Positions 41,583 through 51,396 of a DNA stretch of 64,000 bases are shown here, piece by piece; positions within the stretch are counted from its first letter, which is position 1; the number at the start of each line of letters is the position of its first letter. The stretch is from Epilithonimonas sp. JDS (GTDB lineage: Bacteria; Bacteroidota; Bacteroidia; Flavobacteriales; Weeksellaceae). Where the stretch lies: NCBI RefSeq assembly GCF_021261315.1, contig NZ_JAJSAX010000006.1, forward strand, positions 124,001-188,000, written 5' to 3'. Below the pieces are notes generated by a model, which was given only the letters and a program-made list of their open reading frames with translations, was not told where the DNA came from and did no database searches. The position numbers and the translations under genes are program-made.

Positions 41583-41614
41583 AAAAAATCCGATTGAAAA
41601 ACTCAACCGGATTT
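41583..41614 (-). terminator. Terminator of the sdh operon
   Basis: AAATCCG-TTGA pairs with TCAA-CGGATTT around AAAAC; on the minus strand it runs into a T-run. It lies 53 bp after sdhB. Confidence 0.78.
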
Positions 41615-41666
41615 GTATTTTGAAATATTAGTCTAAATTCTAATATCTGACTTCTAAAATCTACAC

Positions 41667-42440
41667 TTATGGATTTGCAGTTTTAAGGTTTGCAGACGCA
41701 TATTCTCTGTTCATTCTTGCGATGTTCTCTAGAGAGATTCCTTTCGGACATTCTACTTCACAAGCGCCCGTGTTGGAACAGTTTCCGAAACCTTCTTCGT
41801 CCATTGCTTTTACCATGTTCAGAACTCTTCTGGTAGCTTCTACACGACCTTGAGGCAACAATGCGAACTGAGATACTTTTGCACCAACGAACAACATTGC
41901 TGAGCCGTTTTTACAAGAAGCCACACAAGCGCCGCAACCGATACATGCCGCAGCATCCATCGCTTTGTCAGCGTCTTCTTTCGGAACCAGGATTGCGTTG
42001 GCATCTAAAGTGTTTCCGGAAGTGTTCACAGATACGAATCCGCCGGCAGCCATTACTCTGTCAAAAGCACTTCTGTCAACCACCAAATCTTTGATCACCG
42101 GAAAAGCAGCACTTCTCCAAGGTTCGATGTGGATGGTTTCGCCATCTTTGAAATGACGCATATGCAACTGGCAAGTCGTAATTCCTGTATCAGGTCCGTG
42201 CGCTCTACCATTGATGTAAAGTGAACACATTCCGCAGATTCCTTCGCGACAATCGTGATCGAATGCAACTGGATCTTGTCCGTTGTTGATCAACTGCTCG
42301 TTCAGGATGTCCAACATTTCCAGGAATGAAGAATCCGTGGAAACATCAGCCAATTTATAGGTTTCGAATTGACCTTTTGTTTTATTGTTTTTTTGTCTCC
42401 AAATTTTCAGCGTAAGATTTAAGCCTTTTTTTGCACTCAT
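41667..42440 (-). CDS. sdhB: Succinate dehydrogenase/fumarate reductase iron-sulfur subunit
   Basis: A 257-residue electron-transfer subunit on the cytoplasmic face of complex II. The [2Fe-2S] ligands are C64, C69, C72 and C90; the [4Fe-4S] ligands C166, C169, C172 and C176; the [3Fe-4S] set C221, C227 and C231. It passes electrons between the SdhA flavin and quinone. It is the last gene of sdhC-sdhA-DUF2846-sdhB; the DUF2846 gene ends 24 bp upstream. All expected cluster ligands are present. Confidence 0.96.
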   Translation of the reverse strand: MSAKKGLNLTLKIWRQKNNKTKGQFETYKLADVSTDSSFLEMLDILNEQLINNGQDPVAFDHDCREGICGMCSLYINGRAHGPDTGITTCQLHMRHFKDGETIHIEPWRSAAFPVIKDLVVDRSAFDRVMAAGGFVSVNTSGNTLDANAILVPKEDADKAMDAAACIGCGACVASCKNGSAMLFVGAKVSQFALLPQGRVEATRRVLNMVKAMDEEGFGNCSNTGACEVECPKGISLENIARMNREYASANLKTANP

Positions 42441-42464
42441 GTTGTATATATTTTTGAATGGAGA

Positions 42465-43046
42465 TTATTTATTTTTTTCTGGTTTATCAGCATTTTCAAA
42501 TTTCATATCGGATGCTAATACTTTTATTTTCTTAGAATTTGAAGCTTTTAAAGCATCATATTTTTCTAATCCACTTTTGATATTTTCAGTTTTATCATCT
42601 GTTGTAGGAACATATAATTGTTTTTTTGCACCTTTTACTACCTGATAAAATGTTCTTTTGTCCCGAAATTCATTCGGATTTAAAGGACTAAGACTTACCT
42701 GCGCAATGAAGGCGCCCATTTGGCCTTCGGCATTCAATACATAAACTGAATTAGGTTCTAAATTAGCTTCTACAAAATCTCTATTTTCGGATGCTGCCCA
42801 AAAAATGTGATTTCCCGGTTCACACTCATAAACCATATATTTAAAACCTGAAAGTGCTCCCAAGAATTTATCTTTGTCATAAATTCTAAAGTTGATCAGT
42901 GCGCCTGCGCCAGTTCTCAAGATGTAAACCAAAGATTTACCTTCTGTAGGCTTGTCAATTTCCTGTGTTGTAACTTTCTGAGAATACGCAGTAGATAGTC
43001 CGCAAACCAAGACAATTAGTACAAATAATTTATTGATAATTTTCAT
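42465..43046 (-). CDS. DUF2846-like exported protein inside the sdh operon
   Basis: A 193-residue protein with a signal peptide (MKIINKLFVLIVLVCGLSTAYSQ) and a DUF2846-type domain (about 35-140): GKSLVYILRTGAGALINFRI, the KFLGALSGFKYMVYECEPGNHIFWA core. A charged linker and tail follow. It sits 6 bp after sdhA and 24 bp before sdhB, between genes that are normally adjacent, so it is transcribed with complex II. A periplasmic partner or assembly role is conceivable but nothing in the sequence shows it; it may simply be an insertion tolerated by the operon. Confidence 0.85.
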   Translation of the reverse strand: MKIINKLFVLIVLVCGLSTAYSQKVTTQEIDKPTEGKSLVYILRTGAGALINFRIYDKDKFLGALSGFKYMVYECEPGNHIFWAASENRDFVEANLEPNSVYVLNAEGQMGAFIAQVSLSPLNPNEFRDKRTFYQVVKGAKKQLYVPTTDDKTENIKSGLEKYDALKASNSKKIKVLASDMKFENADKPEKNK

Positions 43047-43052
43047 CTGCTG

Positions 43053-45062
43053 TTATTTGTAACTTCTTGCTTTCACTTCAATATTCTCGTACACAAGGTC
43101 TTCTTTGTGAACTACAGATTGATTGATGTCCATACCTTTGTATTCCCACGCTGCAACGTATTTGTAATTTACATCGTCACGTTCTGCTTCACCTTCCGGT
43201 GTTGCGTGATCTTCACGGAAATGGCCTCCACAAGATTCATTTCTGTTCAGCGCGTCAATCGCCATCAATTGTCCTAACTCTAAGAAATCTGCTACTCTGA
43301 AAGCTTTTTCCAATTCAGGATTCATATTGTCAGCTTCACCAGGAACTCTCACATCTTTCCAGAAGTTGTTTCTCACTTCCTCGATTTCTTTGATCGCTTC
43401 TCTAAGACCTTCAGGTGTTCTTCCCATTCCAACTTTGTTCCACATAATATGACCCAATTGTTTGTGGAAATGATCTACCGTATGCGTTCCTTTATTTGTT
43501 AAGAAGAAATTGATTTTTTCTTTAATTTCTTTTTCAGCTTCGTTAAATTCCGTTGTATCTGTAGAGATTTTTCCGGTTCTGATGTCTGCAGAAAGGTAAT
43601 CTGCAATCGTGTAAGGTAAAACGAAATATCCGTCTCCCAAACCTTGCATCAAAGCAGAAGCTCCAAGTCTGTTAGCACCGTGATCCGAGAAGTTAGCTTC
43701 TCCAACGACGAAACATCCAGGAATTGTAGATTGCAAGTTGTAATCAACCCAAACGCCACCCATTGTGTAGTGAACAGCCGGATAGATTTTCATCGGTGTT
43801 TTGTAAGGATCATCAGCAGTAATCTTCTCGTACATTACGAATAAGTTACCATATTTTTCTTCGATCCAAGCCCTTCCAAGATCATAAATCTGCTGATCTG
43901 TAGGATTGTGAATATGTTTTTCGATAGCGGCTTCTTTACCTTTTTTGATGATCTCAGTTGAGAAATCAAGGTAAACACCTTCTTTCGTATCATTATTTTC
44001 GATTCCGTATCCGGCATCGCAACGTTCTTTTCCAGCTCTGGAAGCAACGTCTCTAGGAACCAAATTCCCAAATGCAGGATATCTTCTTTCCAAATAATAA
44101 TCTCTATTTTCTTCAGCGATATTTTCTGGTCTAAGTCTTCCTTCTCTGATGGCAACAGAATCTTCGATATTTTTAGGAACCCAGATTCTTCCGGAGTTTC
44201 TAAGAGATTCTGACATCAAAGTTAATTTAGACTGCTGCGTTCCGTGAACCGGAATACAAGTCGGGTGAATCTGAACATAACAAGGATTTGCAAAATAAGC
44301 TCCTTTTTTATGAATTTTCCATGCTGCAGAAACGTTAGATCCCATTGCGTTGGTAGAAAGGAAATACACGTTTCCATAACCTCCGGAAGCAATTACAACC
44401 GCGTGTGCAGAATGTTTTTCTATTTCTCCTGTTACAAGATTTCTTGCGATGATTCCTCTTGCTTTTCCGTCAACGATTACAAGATCCAGCATCTCGTGAC
44501 GGTTGTGCATTTTCACACGTCCTTTTCCGATTTGACGGCTAAGCGCGGAATAAGCGCCTAATAATAACTGTTGTCCAGTCTGTCCCTTAGCGTAGAAAGT
44601 TCTTTTTACCTGAACACCTCCAAATGAACGGTTGTCCAACTGTCCGCCATATTCTCTTCCGAATGGTACACCTTGCGCAACACATTGGTCGATGATATTT
44701 GCAGAAACTTCAGCCAATCTGTAAACATTAGCTTCTCTTGCGCGGTAATCTCCACCTTTGATCGTATCGTAGAACAATCTGTAAGTTGAATCTCCGTCAC
44801 CCTGATAATTCTTAGCAGCATTAATACCACCTTGAGCAGCGATAGAGTGCGCTCTTCTTGGAGAATCCTGATAACAGAATGCTTTTACATTATAACCTTG
44901 CTCGGCAAGAGTCGCAGCAGCAGAACCGCCCGCTAATCCTGTTCCGACGATGATAATATCTATTTTGTCCCGGTTGTTTGGAGCAACCAAGTTCATGTGA
45001 TCTTTATGATTTTTCCATTTGTCCTTAAGTGGACCGGAAGGAATTTTTGAATCTAAACCCAT
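43053..45062 (-). CDS. sdhA: Succinate dehydrogenase/fumarate reductase flavoprotein subunit
   Basis: A 669-residue catalytic subunit that interconverts succinate and fumarate. The FAD Rossmann motif [10 protein letters not shown] lies at 40-49; the His in [11 protein letters not shown] (His72) is the expected covalent FAD site. [19 protein letters not shown] and [20 protein letters not shown] are present. Length and the N-terminal extension match the Bacteroidota b558-linked enzymes. It follows sdhC by 14 bp. Confidence 0.96.
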   Translation of the reverse strand: MGLDSKIPSGPLKDKWKNHKDHMNLVAPNNRDKIDIIIVGTGLAGGSAAATLAEQGYNVKAFCYQDSPRRAHSIAAQGGINAAKNYQGDGDSTYRLFYDTIKGGDYRAREANVYRLAEVSANIIDQCVAQGVPFGREYGGQLDNRSFGGVQVKRTFYAKGQTGQQLLLGAYSALSRQIGKGRVKMHNRHEMLDLVIVDGKARGIIARNLVTGEIEKHSAHAVVIASGGYGNVYFLSTNAMGSNVSAAWKIHKKGAYFANPCYVQIHPTCIPVHGTQQSKLTLMSESLRNSGRIWVPKNIEDSVAIREGRLRPENIAEENRDYYLERRYPAFGNLVPRDVASRAGKERCDAGYGIENNDTKEGVYLDFSTEIIKKGKEAAIEKHIHNPTDQQIYDLGRAWIEEKYGNLFVMYEKITADDPYKTPMKIYPAVHYTMGGVWVDYNLQSTIPGCFVVGEANFSDHGANRLGASALMQGLGDGYFVLPYTIADYLSADIRTGKISTDTTEFNEAEKEIKEKINFFLTNKGTHTVDHFHKQLGHIMWNKVGMGRTPEGLREAIKEIEEVRNNFWKDVRVPGEADNMNPELEKAFRVADFLELGQLMAIDALNRNESCGGHFREDHATPEGEAERDDVNYKYVAAWEYKGMDINQSVVHKEDLVYENIEVKARSYK

Positions 45063-45076
45063 AATTTATTTTATTA

Positions 45077-45736
45077 TTATTGAGTAACGAAATGATAAAC
45101 AGCGATGATGATAAATCCTAGTGGAATAAGTACAGAATACCAGTTTCCAAAAGCTTTGATGAAAGGCGTGTACTTAGGATGTCTTGCTCCGATGGACTGG
45201 AAAGAAGACTGGAATCCGTGTGCTAAGTGCAGACCTAATAAGACAAATGCAATTACATAAAGTACAACTCTCCAAAGATTACTGAATTTGTTGTGCAAAT
45301 CTCCCCAGAAACGATTTTCCTCTACAGGAAGACCTTCAATGTATTTGTAATTCATCTCGTGGTACCAAAAATCGTACATATGCAAAGCTAGAAATGCCAA
45401 GATCACAGCACCTGTAATAATCATATTTCTCGACATCCAGGTTGAATTGGCTGATCCTTGGTTCATTGCATATTTTACAGGACGTGCTCTGTTGTTTCTG
45501 ATTTCCAGGATGAATCCCATTACGAAATGGAAAATTACTGCGACCATCAATACTGGCTGCATCAAAAATTGAATCAAGGGATTGTATCCCATAAATTGAG
45601 AGGCATTGTTGTAAGCCGTTTCTCCGAAAATTGATAATAAATTTACGGAAAGATGCATTATCAAGAAAATCAGCAAAAACATTGCTGAAAGTGCCATAGC
45701 ATATTTTCTGCCTATCGAAGACGTAGTCCCTGCCAT
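45077..45736 (-). CDS. sdhC: Succinate dehydrogenase cytochrome b558-type membrane subunit
   Basis: A 219-residue membrane anchor with five hydrophobic helices; His residues within HLSVNLLSIF, IFHFVMGF, ALHMYDFWYHE and LHLAHGFQSS are the likely haem ligands of the b558 family. It binds quinone and docks SdhAB to the membrane. The frame extends to a TTG at 45787, but that would begin upstream of the promoter box at 45763-45770; the ATG at 45736 (MAGTTSSIGRK) is preferred. Confidence 0.93.
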   Translation of the reverse strand: MAGTTSSIGRKYAMALSAMFLLIFLIMHLSVNLLSIFGETAYNNASQFMGYNPLIQFLMQPVLMVAVIFHFVMGFILEIRNNRARPVKYAMNQGSANSTWMSRNMIITGAVILAFLALHMYDFWYHEMNYKYIEGLPVEENRFWGDLHNKFSNLWRVVLYVIAFVLLGLHLAHGFQSSFQSIGARHPKYTPFIKAFGNWYSVLIPLGFIIIAVYHFVTQ

Positions 45737-45762
45737 AATTCTGTTTGTTATTTGAATTTCCA

Positions 45763-45770
45763 CAAATTTA
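45763..45770 (-). promoter_or_regulatory. -7 box of the sdh operon
   Basis: The minus strand reads TAAATTTG, 26 bp before the ATG at 45736. A second, more distant match TATTTTTG lies at 45807-45814. Confidence 0.55.
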
Positions 45771-45896
45771 GAAAATAGTTGACTCAACTAACATTGAGAA
45801 ATATCACAAAAATACAGTTTGTAATCTTTCTAAATAACTTTAAGGGAATGTTAACGATATTTCAAATCTGATAGTCAATCTATATTATATGAAAAG

Positions 45897-45925
45897 AAAA
45901 ATCCCGAAATTGATTCGGGATTTTG
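45897..45925. terminator. Terminator of rpoN
   Basis: AAATCCCGAA pairs with TTCGGGATTT around ATTGA; A/T runs on both sides. Confidence 0.82.
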
Positions 45926-45929
45926 TCTA

Positions 45930-47396
45930 TTATAATTCTTTTCTCAATCTTGCGACCGGAATGTTGAGTTGTTCTCTGTATTTTGCAATCGTTCTTCTCG
46001 CGATGTTATAACCCTTTTCTTTTAGGATTCCTACCAAAGCATCGTCTGTGCAGGGTTTTCTTTTGTTTTCTTTATCAATAGCTTCCTGCAAATGTTGTTT
46101 GATTTCTTTGGTTGAAACTTCCTCGCCATCATCATTCGTTAATGAATCGGAAAATAAATTTTTCAAATAAACAATTCCGTTTGGTGTATCGGCGTATTTG
46201 CTTTTAACAACTCTGGAGATTGTAGAAATGTCAAATCCAGTAATATCGGCAACATCTTTCAGAATCATTGGTCTGATGTTTTTCTCGTCTCCAGAAATAA
46301 AATAATCTTTCTGAAGTTTTACAATCGCTGTGATGGTTTGCAAAAGCGTATTCTGTCTTTGGTTAATTGCATCGATGTACCATTTTGCCGCATCCAGTTT
46401 TTGCTTAATGAAAAGTGCTGCCTGTTTGTGTTCTGCAGATTTTTTATCGTGAGAATAAGTCGTTAAAATCTCTTTGTACTCATCCGAAACTCTAAGCGAA
46501 GGTGCGTTTTTGTTGTTTAATGTTGGAATAACCTGATTGTCCTTTACTTGAAGTACAAAATCCGGGATGATTTCCTGGTTAATGGTAATCGTTTGAGTAT
46601 CAAAGTTTCCACCAACTTTAGGAGATAGTTTTGCAATCTCTTCCAGCGCATCTTTTAAATCTTCTTCCTCGATGTCGTATTTCTGGATGATTTTGTTGTA
46701 ATGCTTATTGGCAAGTGCATCAAATTGATTTCTCAAAATATTTCCTGCCAGAATTACAGTTTTATTTGAACTTACTTTTTTCTCAATTTGAAGCAAAAGA
46801 CATTCTCTCAAATCTCTTGCGCCAACACCTGGCGGGTCCAATTTCTGAACGTAATTTTCAAGGATATAAGTAACTCTTTCAATGGTTGTATAAATACCTT
46901 GTGAAAATGCCAAATCGTCAACAATGGATTTAATGTCTCTTCTTAAATAACCGTCTGTATCCAGATTTCCAATCACATATTCACAAATTTTCAAATCTTC
47001 TTCCTCAACGGTTGACAATCTGATTTGCTCCAATAGATAATCATAAAGCGTTTGTCCTTCCGTCAAAAGTGACTGGTTGTCAAATTCCTCATCGTCCGCA
47101 GAGTAGTTGCTGCTGGCGGTCTTGTAATTTGGCTCGTCATCATAAAGATAATCATTGACATCGAAATCCGTTTCAATGCTTTCTGTGCCTTCGTTTTCAT
47201 AGGCTTCTTCAGCAGCGGTGTAGTCGTCTTCTTTGCTTTCCTCCTCGTTAACTTTTTCCAAAGCAGGATTTTCCTCAAGCTCTCTTTCAAGTTCTTCTTC
47301 AAATTCCAAAGTATGAAGTTGTATCAGCTTCATCAGTTGAATCTGTTGTGGAGCAAGTTTTTGTCCGAGTCTAAGTTGTAGATTTTGCTTTAGCAT
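45930..47396 (-). CDS. rpoN: RNA polymerase sigma-54 factor
   Basis: A 488-residue sigma factor. Region I is the Gln/Leu-rich activator-interacting start (QNLQLRLGQKLAPQQIQLMKLIQLHTLEFEEELERELEENPAL), then an acidic linker (about 50-125), the core-binding domain (about 130-320), the HTH (about 375-400, DVADITGFDISTISRVVKSKY) and the RpoN box ARRTIAKYRE (466-475). It directs polymerase to -24/-12 promoters with help from enhancer-binding ATPases. It is a single gene with its own terminator. Confidence 0.95.
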   Translation of the reverse strand: MLKQNLQLRLGQKLAPQQIQLMKLIQLHTLEFEEELERELEENPALEKVNEEESKEDDYTAAEEAYENEGTESIETDFDVNDYLYDDEPNYKTASSNYSADDEEFDNQSLLTEGQTLYDYLLEQIRLSTVEEEDLKICEYVIGNLDTDGYLRRDIKSIVDDLAFSQGIYTTIERVTYILENYVQKLDPPGVGARDLRECLLLQIEKKVSSNKTVILAGNILRNQFDALANKHYNKIIQKYDIEEEDLKDALEEIAKLSPKVGGNFDTQTITINQEIIPDFVLQVKDNQVIPTLNNKNAPSLRVSDEYKEILTTYSHDKKSAEHKQAALFIKQKLDAAKWYIDAINQRQNTLLQTITAIVKLQKDYFISGDEKNIRPMILKDVADITGFDISTISRVVKSKYADTPNGIVYLKNLFSDSLTNDDGEEVSTKEIKQHLQEAIDKENKRKPCTDDALVGILKEKGYNIARRTIAKYREQLNIPVARLRKEL

Positions 47397-47500
47397 ATTT
47401 GTAACGTTTATCAGTTATGATTAACTTTTACGAAGTTAAAAAATAATTTTCAAAAAACAACAGGTTTAGCACGATTTTTGATGAGTTAATAATAGTTAAC

Positions 47501-47531
47501 AAAAAACCTTCAGATTTTTCTGAAGGTTTTT
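47501..47531 (-). terminator. Terminator of asnS
   Basis: AAAAACCTTCAGA pairs with TCTGAAGGTTTTT around TTTT. Confidence 0.85.
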
Positions 47532-47552
47532 GCTTTTATATTTTGTTAAATC

Positions 47553-49001
47553 TTAGAACTCTGCATTTTTTGGTGTTCTCGGGAAAGGAATCACATCTCT
47601 GATGTTCGTCATTCCGGTTACGAAAAGTACCAATCTTTCAAGACCTAATCCAAACCCGGCGTGTGGCACAGAACCGAATTTTCTCGTATCAAGATACCAC
47701 CAAAGTTCGTGCTCGTCAACACCAAAGTCTTTCATTTTTTCAAGTAGAACGTCGTGTCTCGCTTCTCTTTCAGAACCGCCGATGATTTCTCCGATTCCTG
47801 GGAAAAGAACGTCCATCGCAGCAACCGTTTTTCCGTCGTCATTCAGTTTCATATAGAAAGCCTTGATTTCTTTCGGATAATCGAAAAGGACAACTGGTGT
47901 TTCGAAATGTTTCTCCACCAAATATCTTTCGTGCTCAGACTGCAAATCGGTTCCCCATTTCTCAATCGGATATTGGAATTTGCCTTTTTTATTTTCTTTT
48001 GAGTTTAATAAAATCTCAATTGCTTCCGTATAAGAAACTCTCTTGAAACGCTTCGCCACCACGTTTTGAAGTTTTTCAATCAAGCCTTCTTTTGCTCTGT
48101 CTTTCTCTGGTTTCGATTTCTGCTCTTCTTCGAAACGTTTGTCAAGGAACTCCAAATCATCTTTGCAGTTGTCCAAAACATATTGAATCACATATTTCAA
48201 GAAATCCTCAGCAAGGTCAATATTATTCTCAAGATTATTGAACGCAACTTCCGGCTCAATCATCCAAAACTCAGCAAGGTGACGCGTTGTATTGGAGTTT
48301 TCTGCACGGAAAGTAGGTCCGAAAGTGTAAATTCTTCCCAATCCCATCGCCGCAGTTTCGCCTTCCAATTGTCCAGAAACGGTCAAGTTGGTCTTCTTTC
48401 CGAAAAAGTCCTGAGAAAAATCGATTTCGCCTTCTTCGGTTTTCGGCATATTATTAAGGTCAAAATTCGTAACGCCGAACATTTCTCCAGCGCCTTCTGC
48501 ATCAGCGCCAGTGATGATTGGCGTGTTGATGTAGAAAAATTGATTTTGATTAAAGAACGAGTGAATCGCAAAACTCACCGAGTGACGGATTCTGAAAACC
48601 GCCCCAAAAACATTGGTTCTGAATCTCAAATGTGCCTGCTCACGCAATTTTTCCAAACTGTGTTTCTTCGGCTGAAGAATCGTGGACTGCAATTCCTCAA
48701 AGAAATTGTCGCCCAGAATCGTGATTTTTTTCGCAATGATTTCCACGGTTTGTCCCGCGCCTTGGCTTTCCACCACTTCACCTACAATTTTCAAAGACGA
48801 AGCCGTATTGATTTTCTTGATGGTTTCCTCATCAAAACTTTCAAAATCAACCACGATTTGCAAATTATTAATCGTAGAACCATCATTTAGCGCGATAAAA
48901 CGATTGGAACGGAAAGCCCGAACCCAACCCTGAACGGTAATGTCGTGATGTAATACTTTTTTGTAATCTGATAATAGGTCTTTAATTGTCTGTCGTTTCA
49001 T
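47553..49001 (-). CDS. asnS: Asparaginyl-tRNA synthetase
   Basis: A 482-residue class IIb enzyme charging tRNA-Asn. The N-terminal OB anticodon-binding domain begins [20 protein letters not shown]. Class II motif 2 is [21 protein letters not shown] and motif 3 [15 protein letters not shown]; the latter also holds the ATP-binding Arg. The Asn-type residues and the lack of a bacterial AspRS insert favour AsnRS over AspRS. Two -7 boxes lie upstream (49006-49013 and 49021-49028); the nearer one would make the mRNA nearly leaderless. Confidence 0.95.
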   Translation of the reverse strand: MKRQTIKDLLSDYKKVLHHDITVQGWVRAFRSNRFIALNDGSTINNLQIVVDFESFDEETIKKINTASSLKIVGEVVESQGAGQTVEIIAKKITILGDNFFEELQSTILQPKKHSLEKLREQAHLRFRTNVFGAVFRIRHSVSFAIHSFFNQNQFFYINTPIITGADAEGAGEMFGVTNFDLNNMPKTEEGEIDFSQDFFGKKTNLTVSGQLEGETAAMGLGRIYTFGPTFRAENSNTTRHLAEFWMIEPEVAFNNLENNIDLAEDFLKYVIQYVLDNCKDDLEFLDKRFEEEQKSKPEKDRAKEGLIEKLQNVVAKRFKRVSYTEAIEILLNSKENKKGKFQYPIEKWGTDLQSEHERYLVEKHFETPVVLFDYPKEIKAFYMKLNDDGKTVAAMDVLFPGIGEIIGGSEREARHDVLLEKMKDFGVDEHELWWYLDTRKFGSVPHAGFGLGLERLVLFVTGMTNIRDVIPFPRTPKNAEF

Positions 49002-49005
49002 TGTA

Positions 49006-49013
49006 CAAAATTA
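49006..49013 (-). promoter_or_regulatory. Candidate -7 box 4 bp before the asnS start
   Basis: The minus strand reads TAATTTTG followed by four bases and the ATG at 49001. An alternative box, TAAATTTG at 49021-49028, would give a short leader instead. Confidence 0.45.
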
Positions 49014-49097
49014 ATGTGCGCAAATTTACGAAAAAACGTTGTAATTTATTGTGAGATTATCAACAGAACTATTCCATTTTAATTTGAATCGATTTTT

Positions 49098-49169
49098 CTC
49101 GCAGATTTTACCAATCAAGCAGATTTTTTTCGAGACTTTTATCTGCTCAATCTGCCAAATCAGCGAGAG
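49098..49169. repeat. Repeat family C, inverted copy 1
   Basis: The left arm CTCGCAGATTTTACCAATCA (49098 on, ending AGCAGATTTTT) faces the right arm ATCTGCTCAATCTGCCAAAT followed by CAGCGAG. The arms are imperfect inverted repeats with a 9-bp internal rhythm (GCAGATTTA-like). It lies between asnS and the next gene on the same strand. Confidence 0.75.
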
Positions 49170-49177
49170 CAAATATC

Positions 49178-49777
49178 TTAATTCAACAAAACAGATTTTT
49201 TCAATAGTTTTCCATTTCTGATTTTCCAGGCGTGATAGGAACTTGGAACATCAAACTGCCATTTTGGTAAGATTAAAATAATCAAAATAACATCTAAATG
49301 CGAGATGAAACCCAAAATCACACAAAAGTAAAATGCCCAGCCAGCTTCCGAAAATCCAATAAGAGAAGTGAAAGCGATGAGCAAACTCAGTCCCCAAAGT
49401 TTTGCCAGCCAAGCGTGCGTGCAAGTTTCTTTCCCGAATTTCCAAAGACTGACAATATAGCACAAAGCTTCCATTATGAAAATCAAAGCGATGCTTTTCC
49501 AATGTTCTTGGATGATTTCCGGATTCAAAAAAAACGTCGCAAAACCAATCGATAACCAAAAGACCAAATCCGTTTGGCTGTCCAATCGTCTCAGTTTTTC
49601 TGATGAAACGCCAACTTTCCGGGCGATGATTCCATCAAAAATATCGGTGAACAATCCGAAGTACATTAATATTAAAATCAAATTCCGGGAATTTTCAATT
49701 TCAAAATAAGCCAATAGGAAAATAATTGGCGCAAGTAGAAACCTTATAGCGATGAGAATATATGGTAACTTTTTCAT
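49178..49777 (-). CDS. CDP-alcohol phosphatidyltransferase family protein
   Basis: A 199-residue inner-membrane enzyme of phospholipid synthesis, with about six helices. The family motif D-x2-D-G-x2-A-R-x8-G-x3-D-x3-D is present from Asp45 to Asp70 (DIFDGIIARKVG then RRLDSQTD) with all four Asp, but the Gly after x8 is Leu62. The start is the ATG at 49777, and it follows the lipoprotein gene by 16 bp. Phosphatidylglycerophosphate or phosphatidylserine synthesis are both possible. The missing Gly makes activity less certain. Confidence 0.82.
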   Translation of the reverse strand: MKKLPYILIAIRFLLAPIIFLLAYFEIENSRNLILILMYFGLFTDIFDGIIARKVGVSSEKLRRLDSQTDLVFWLSIGFATFFLNPEIIQEHWKSIALIFIMEALCYIVSLWKFGKETCTHAWLAKLWGLSLLIAFTSLIGFSEAGWAFYFCVILGFISHLDVILIILILPKWQFDVPSSYHAWKIRNGKLLKKSVLLN

Positions 49778-49793
49778 AATTAATGTTTTAAAA

Positions 49794-50360
49794 TTATTGA
49801 ATACGTTTGAATTTCTCTGCGTAATTAATCGTTCGGCCAGCCCACATTAGAAAAAGAAAAGAACCGTTGTTGTCGTTGTAGCTGTGAATCACAAGATTAT
49901 TGTCTGCCGTCAAACCGATTCTGGATTGGGAAACTTCGCATCCGCCGAGGAAGTAGGGGATTCCAGTGCATTTTGTCGTTCGGTTTTTCAAGGTCAAGAT
50001 TCCGTTTTTCAAAGTGGCGTTCAACTTGTAAGAATGTTTGACCGAATCATTTTTGAATAATGTCAATTCCAATTCGTAAAGTTTGGTGTCCAATTTTTTA
50101 GATTTGATTTCCAACAAGTCGCAATCTTCCAAACCTTGATTTTTCAAATCCAACATTCTGGCAATTCCTATGGATTCGCTTGGTATTGAAATTAATGAAC
50201 TTGAATTATCATAACCTTTGAATTCATATTTTCCATCGATTGATTTCCCGTTGTTTTCAGAAATCTTTGTCAAATCATCTTTGATTAATTTTCTGTCAAA
50301 ACTAACGCAAGAAGTGAGCGTTGTCAGAAGAATGGCGAGTTCTAATATTTTCGTTTTCAT
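49794..50360 (-). CDS. Lipoprotein of unknown function
   Basis: A 188-residue protein with the lipobox LLTTLTSC (Cys18) and a chain of alternating strands. TLKNRTTKCTGIPYFLGGCEVSQSRIGLTADNNLVIHSY contains two Cys that could pair. No family is recognised. It is followed after 16 bp by the CDP-alcohol phosphatidyltransferase gene, so the two are probably co-transcribed and the protein may act in the envelope. Confidence 0.65.
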   Translation of the reverse strand: MKTKILELAILLTTLTSCVSFDRKLIKDDLTKISENNGKSIDGKYEFKGYDNSSSLISIPSESIGIARMLDLKNQGLEDCDLLEIKSKKLDTKLYELELTLFKNDSVKHSYKLNATLKNGILTLKNRTTKCTGIPYFLGGCEVSQSRIGLTADNNLVIHSYNDNNGSFLFLMWAGRTINYAEKFKRIQ

Positions 50361-50440
50361 AATTTTATCTTTTTAATGATGATGTAAAATTATATTCGAA
50401 ACCCAATCTTCTCAATGCGGAAAAGAATTAATATTTTTTC

Positions 50441-50448
50441 TAAATTTG
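50441..50448 (+). promoter_or_regulatory. -7 box of the HTH regulator gene
   Basis: TAAATTTG fits TAnnTTTG and ends 15 bp before the ATG at 50464. Confidence 0.5.
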
Positions 50449-50463
50449 TGAAAATCGCAAAAG

Positions 50464-51393
50464 ATGTATCAGGAACTTTTATTGAAACAGATTCGAAGCA
50501 AGATTGGAGACAAATCTCTGAACGATGAGATTGCCAATGTTCTCAACATTAGCTACGACGCATCGCACCGAAGAACATCGATGAAGTCTAAATTTTCTCT
50601 GGAAGAAAGTCTGGTTTTGGCAAAATTCTATAACATTTCGCTCGACAGTTTTATGGAAAGTGACAAACAAATCATTGCGAAGAAAACCAAACCCATCAGA
50701 ACCGTCACGGATTTGCTCAATTATTTTGATGACGCCTTGCATCTTCTGAATGATTTCAAAATCAACAAAGAAACCGAGGTTTACTATTCTGCGAAGGACA
50801 TTCCGTTTTTTTATACGATTTCGGATTCGGTTTTGTCGAGATTTAAGTTGTTTGTCTGGATGAATCTCTTGAACGAAAAAGACTTTATGCAACCGTTCGA
50901 CGATTTCAAATTAGAAAGATATTCCGACAAAAGTGAAGATTTGAAAAGTCTATATGAGAATTTGAACGTGACAGAAATCTGGAACAACACCACCATTTCC
51001 AGCATTCTGAATCAGGTTTTATTTTATTCAGAAATCGAAATTCTGTCCAAGGAAACTGCGAAATTAATTCTCGAAGAACTGAAAATATTAATCAAAAGCA
51101 TCGAGAAAAAAGCAGAAAATGAAAACAAAAATTTCCACATCTATGCCCACGATATTCTAATTCTGAACAATAGTATTTTATTCAAAAATGAAGAAAAATC
51201 ATCGCTTTTCGTGCCTTACAATATGTTCGGTTATATGATGACGGATGACCAAAGTACGTGTGATGATGCGCTCAATTTCTTTCAACATCAAATCAAAAAC
51301 TCAACGTCGCTCAGCTTTTCCGGACAACGCGACCGTAAAAAATTTTTCAATAGTATGTTGGAAAGAATAGAAAGTCTGAAGAATTCGATTTAG
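50464..51393 (+). CDS. HTH regulator with a helical C-terminal domain
   Basis: A 309-residue cytosolic protein. Residues about 12-65 form a lambda-repressor-like HTH, resembling BetR (IGDKSLNDEIANVLNISYDASHRRTS); the SLEESLVLAKFYNISLDSFM segment completes it. The remaining part is helical and unassigned, as in many flavobacterial regulators. Its own promoter box is 15 bp upstream. Divergent from the lipoprotein/phosphatidyltransferase pair, it may control that pair. Effector unknown. Confidence 0.78.
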   Translation: MYQELLLKQIRSKIGDKSLNDEIANVLNISYDASHRRTSMKSKFSLEESLVLAKFYNISLDSFMESDKQIIAKKTKPIRTVTDLLNYFDDALHLLNDFKINKETEVYYSAKDIPFFYTISDSVLSRFKLFVWMNLLNEKDFMQPFDDFKLERYSDKSEDLKSLYENLNVTEIWNNTTISSILNQVLFYSEIEILSKETAKLILEELKILIKSIEKKAENENKNFHIYAHDILILNNSILFKNEEKSSLFVPYNMFGYMMTDDQSTCDDALNFFQHQIKNSTSLSFSGQRDRKKFFNSMLERIESLKNSI

Positions 51394-51396
51394 GAA

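Noticed and set aside
48066-48890. A 274-codon open frame on the plus strand
   Set aside because: It lies entirely antisense to asnS, whose protein is fully conserved; the translation is rich in Phe, Arg and Ser with no domain. It is a shadow frame.
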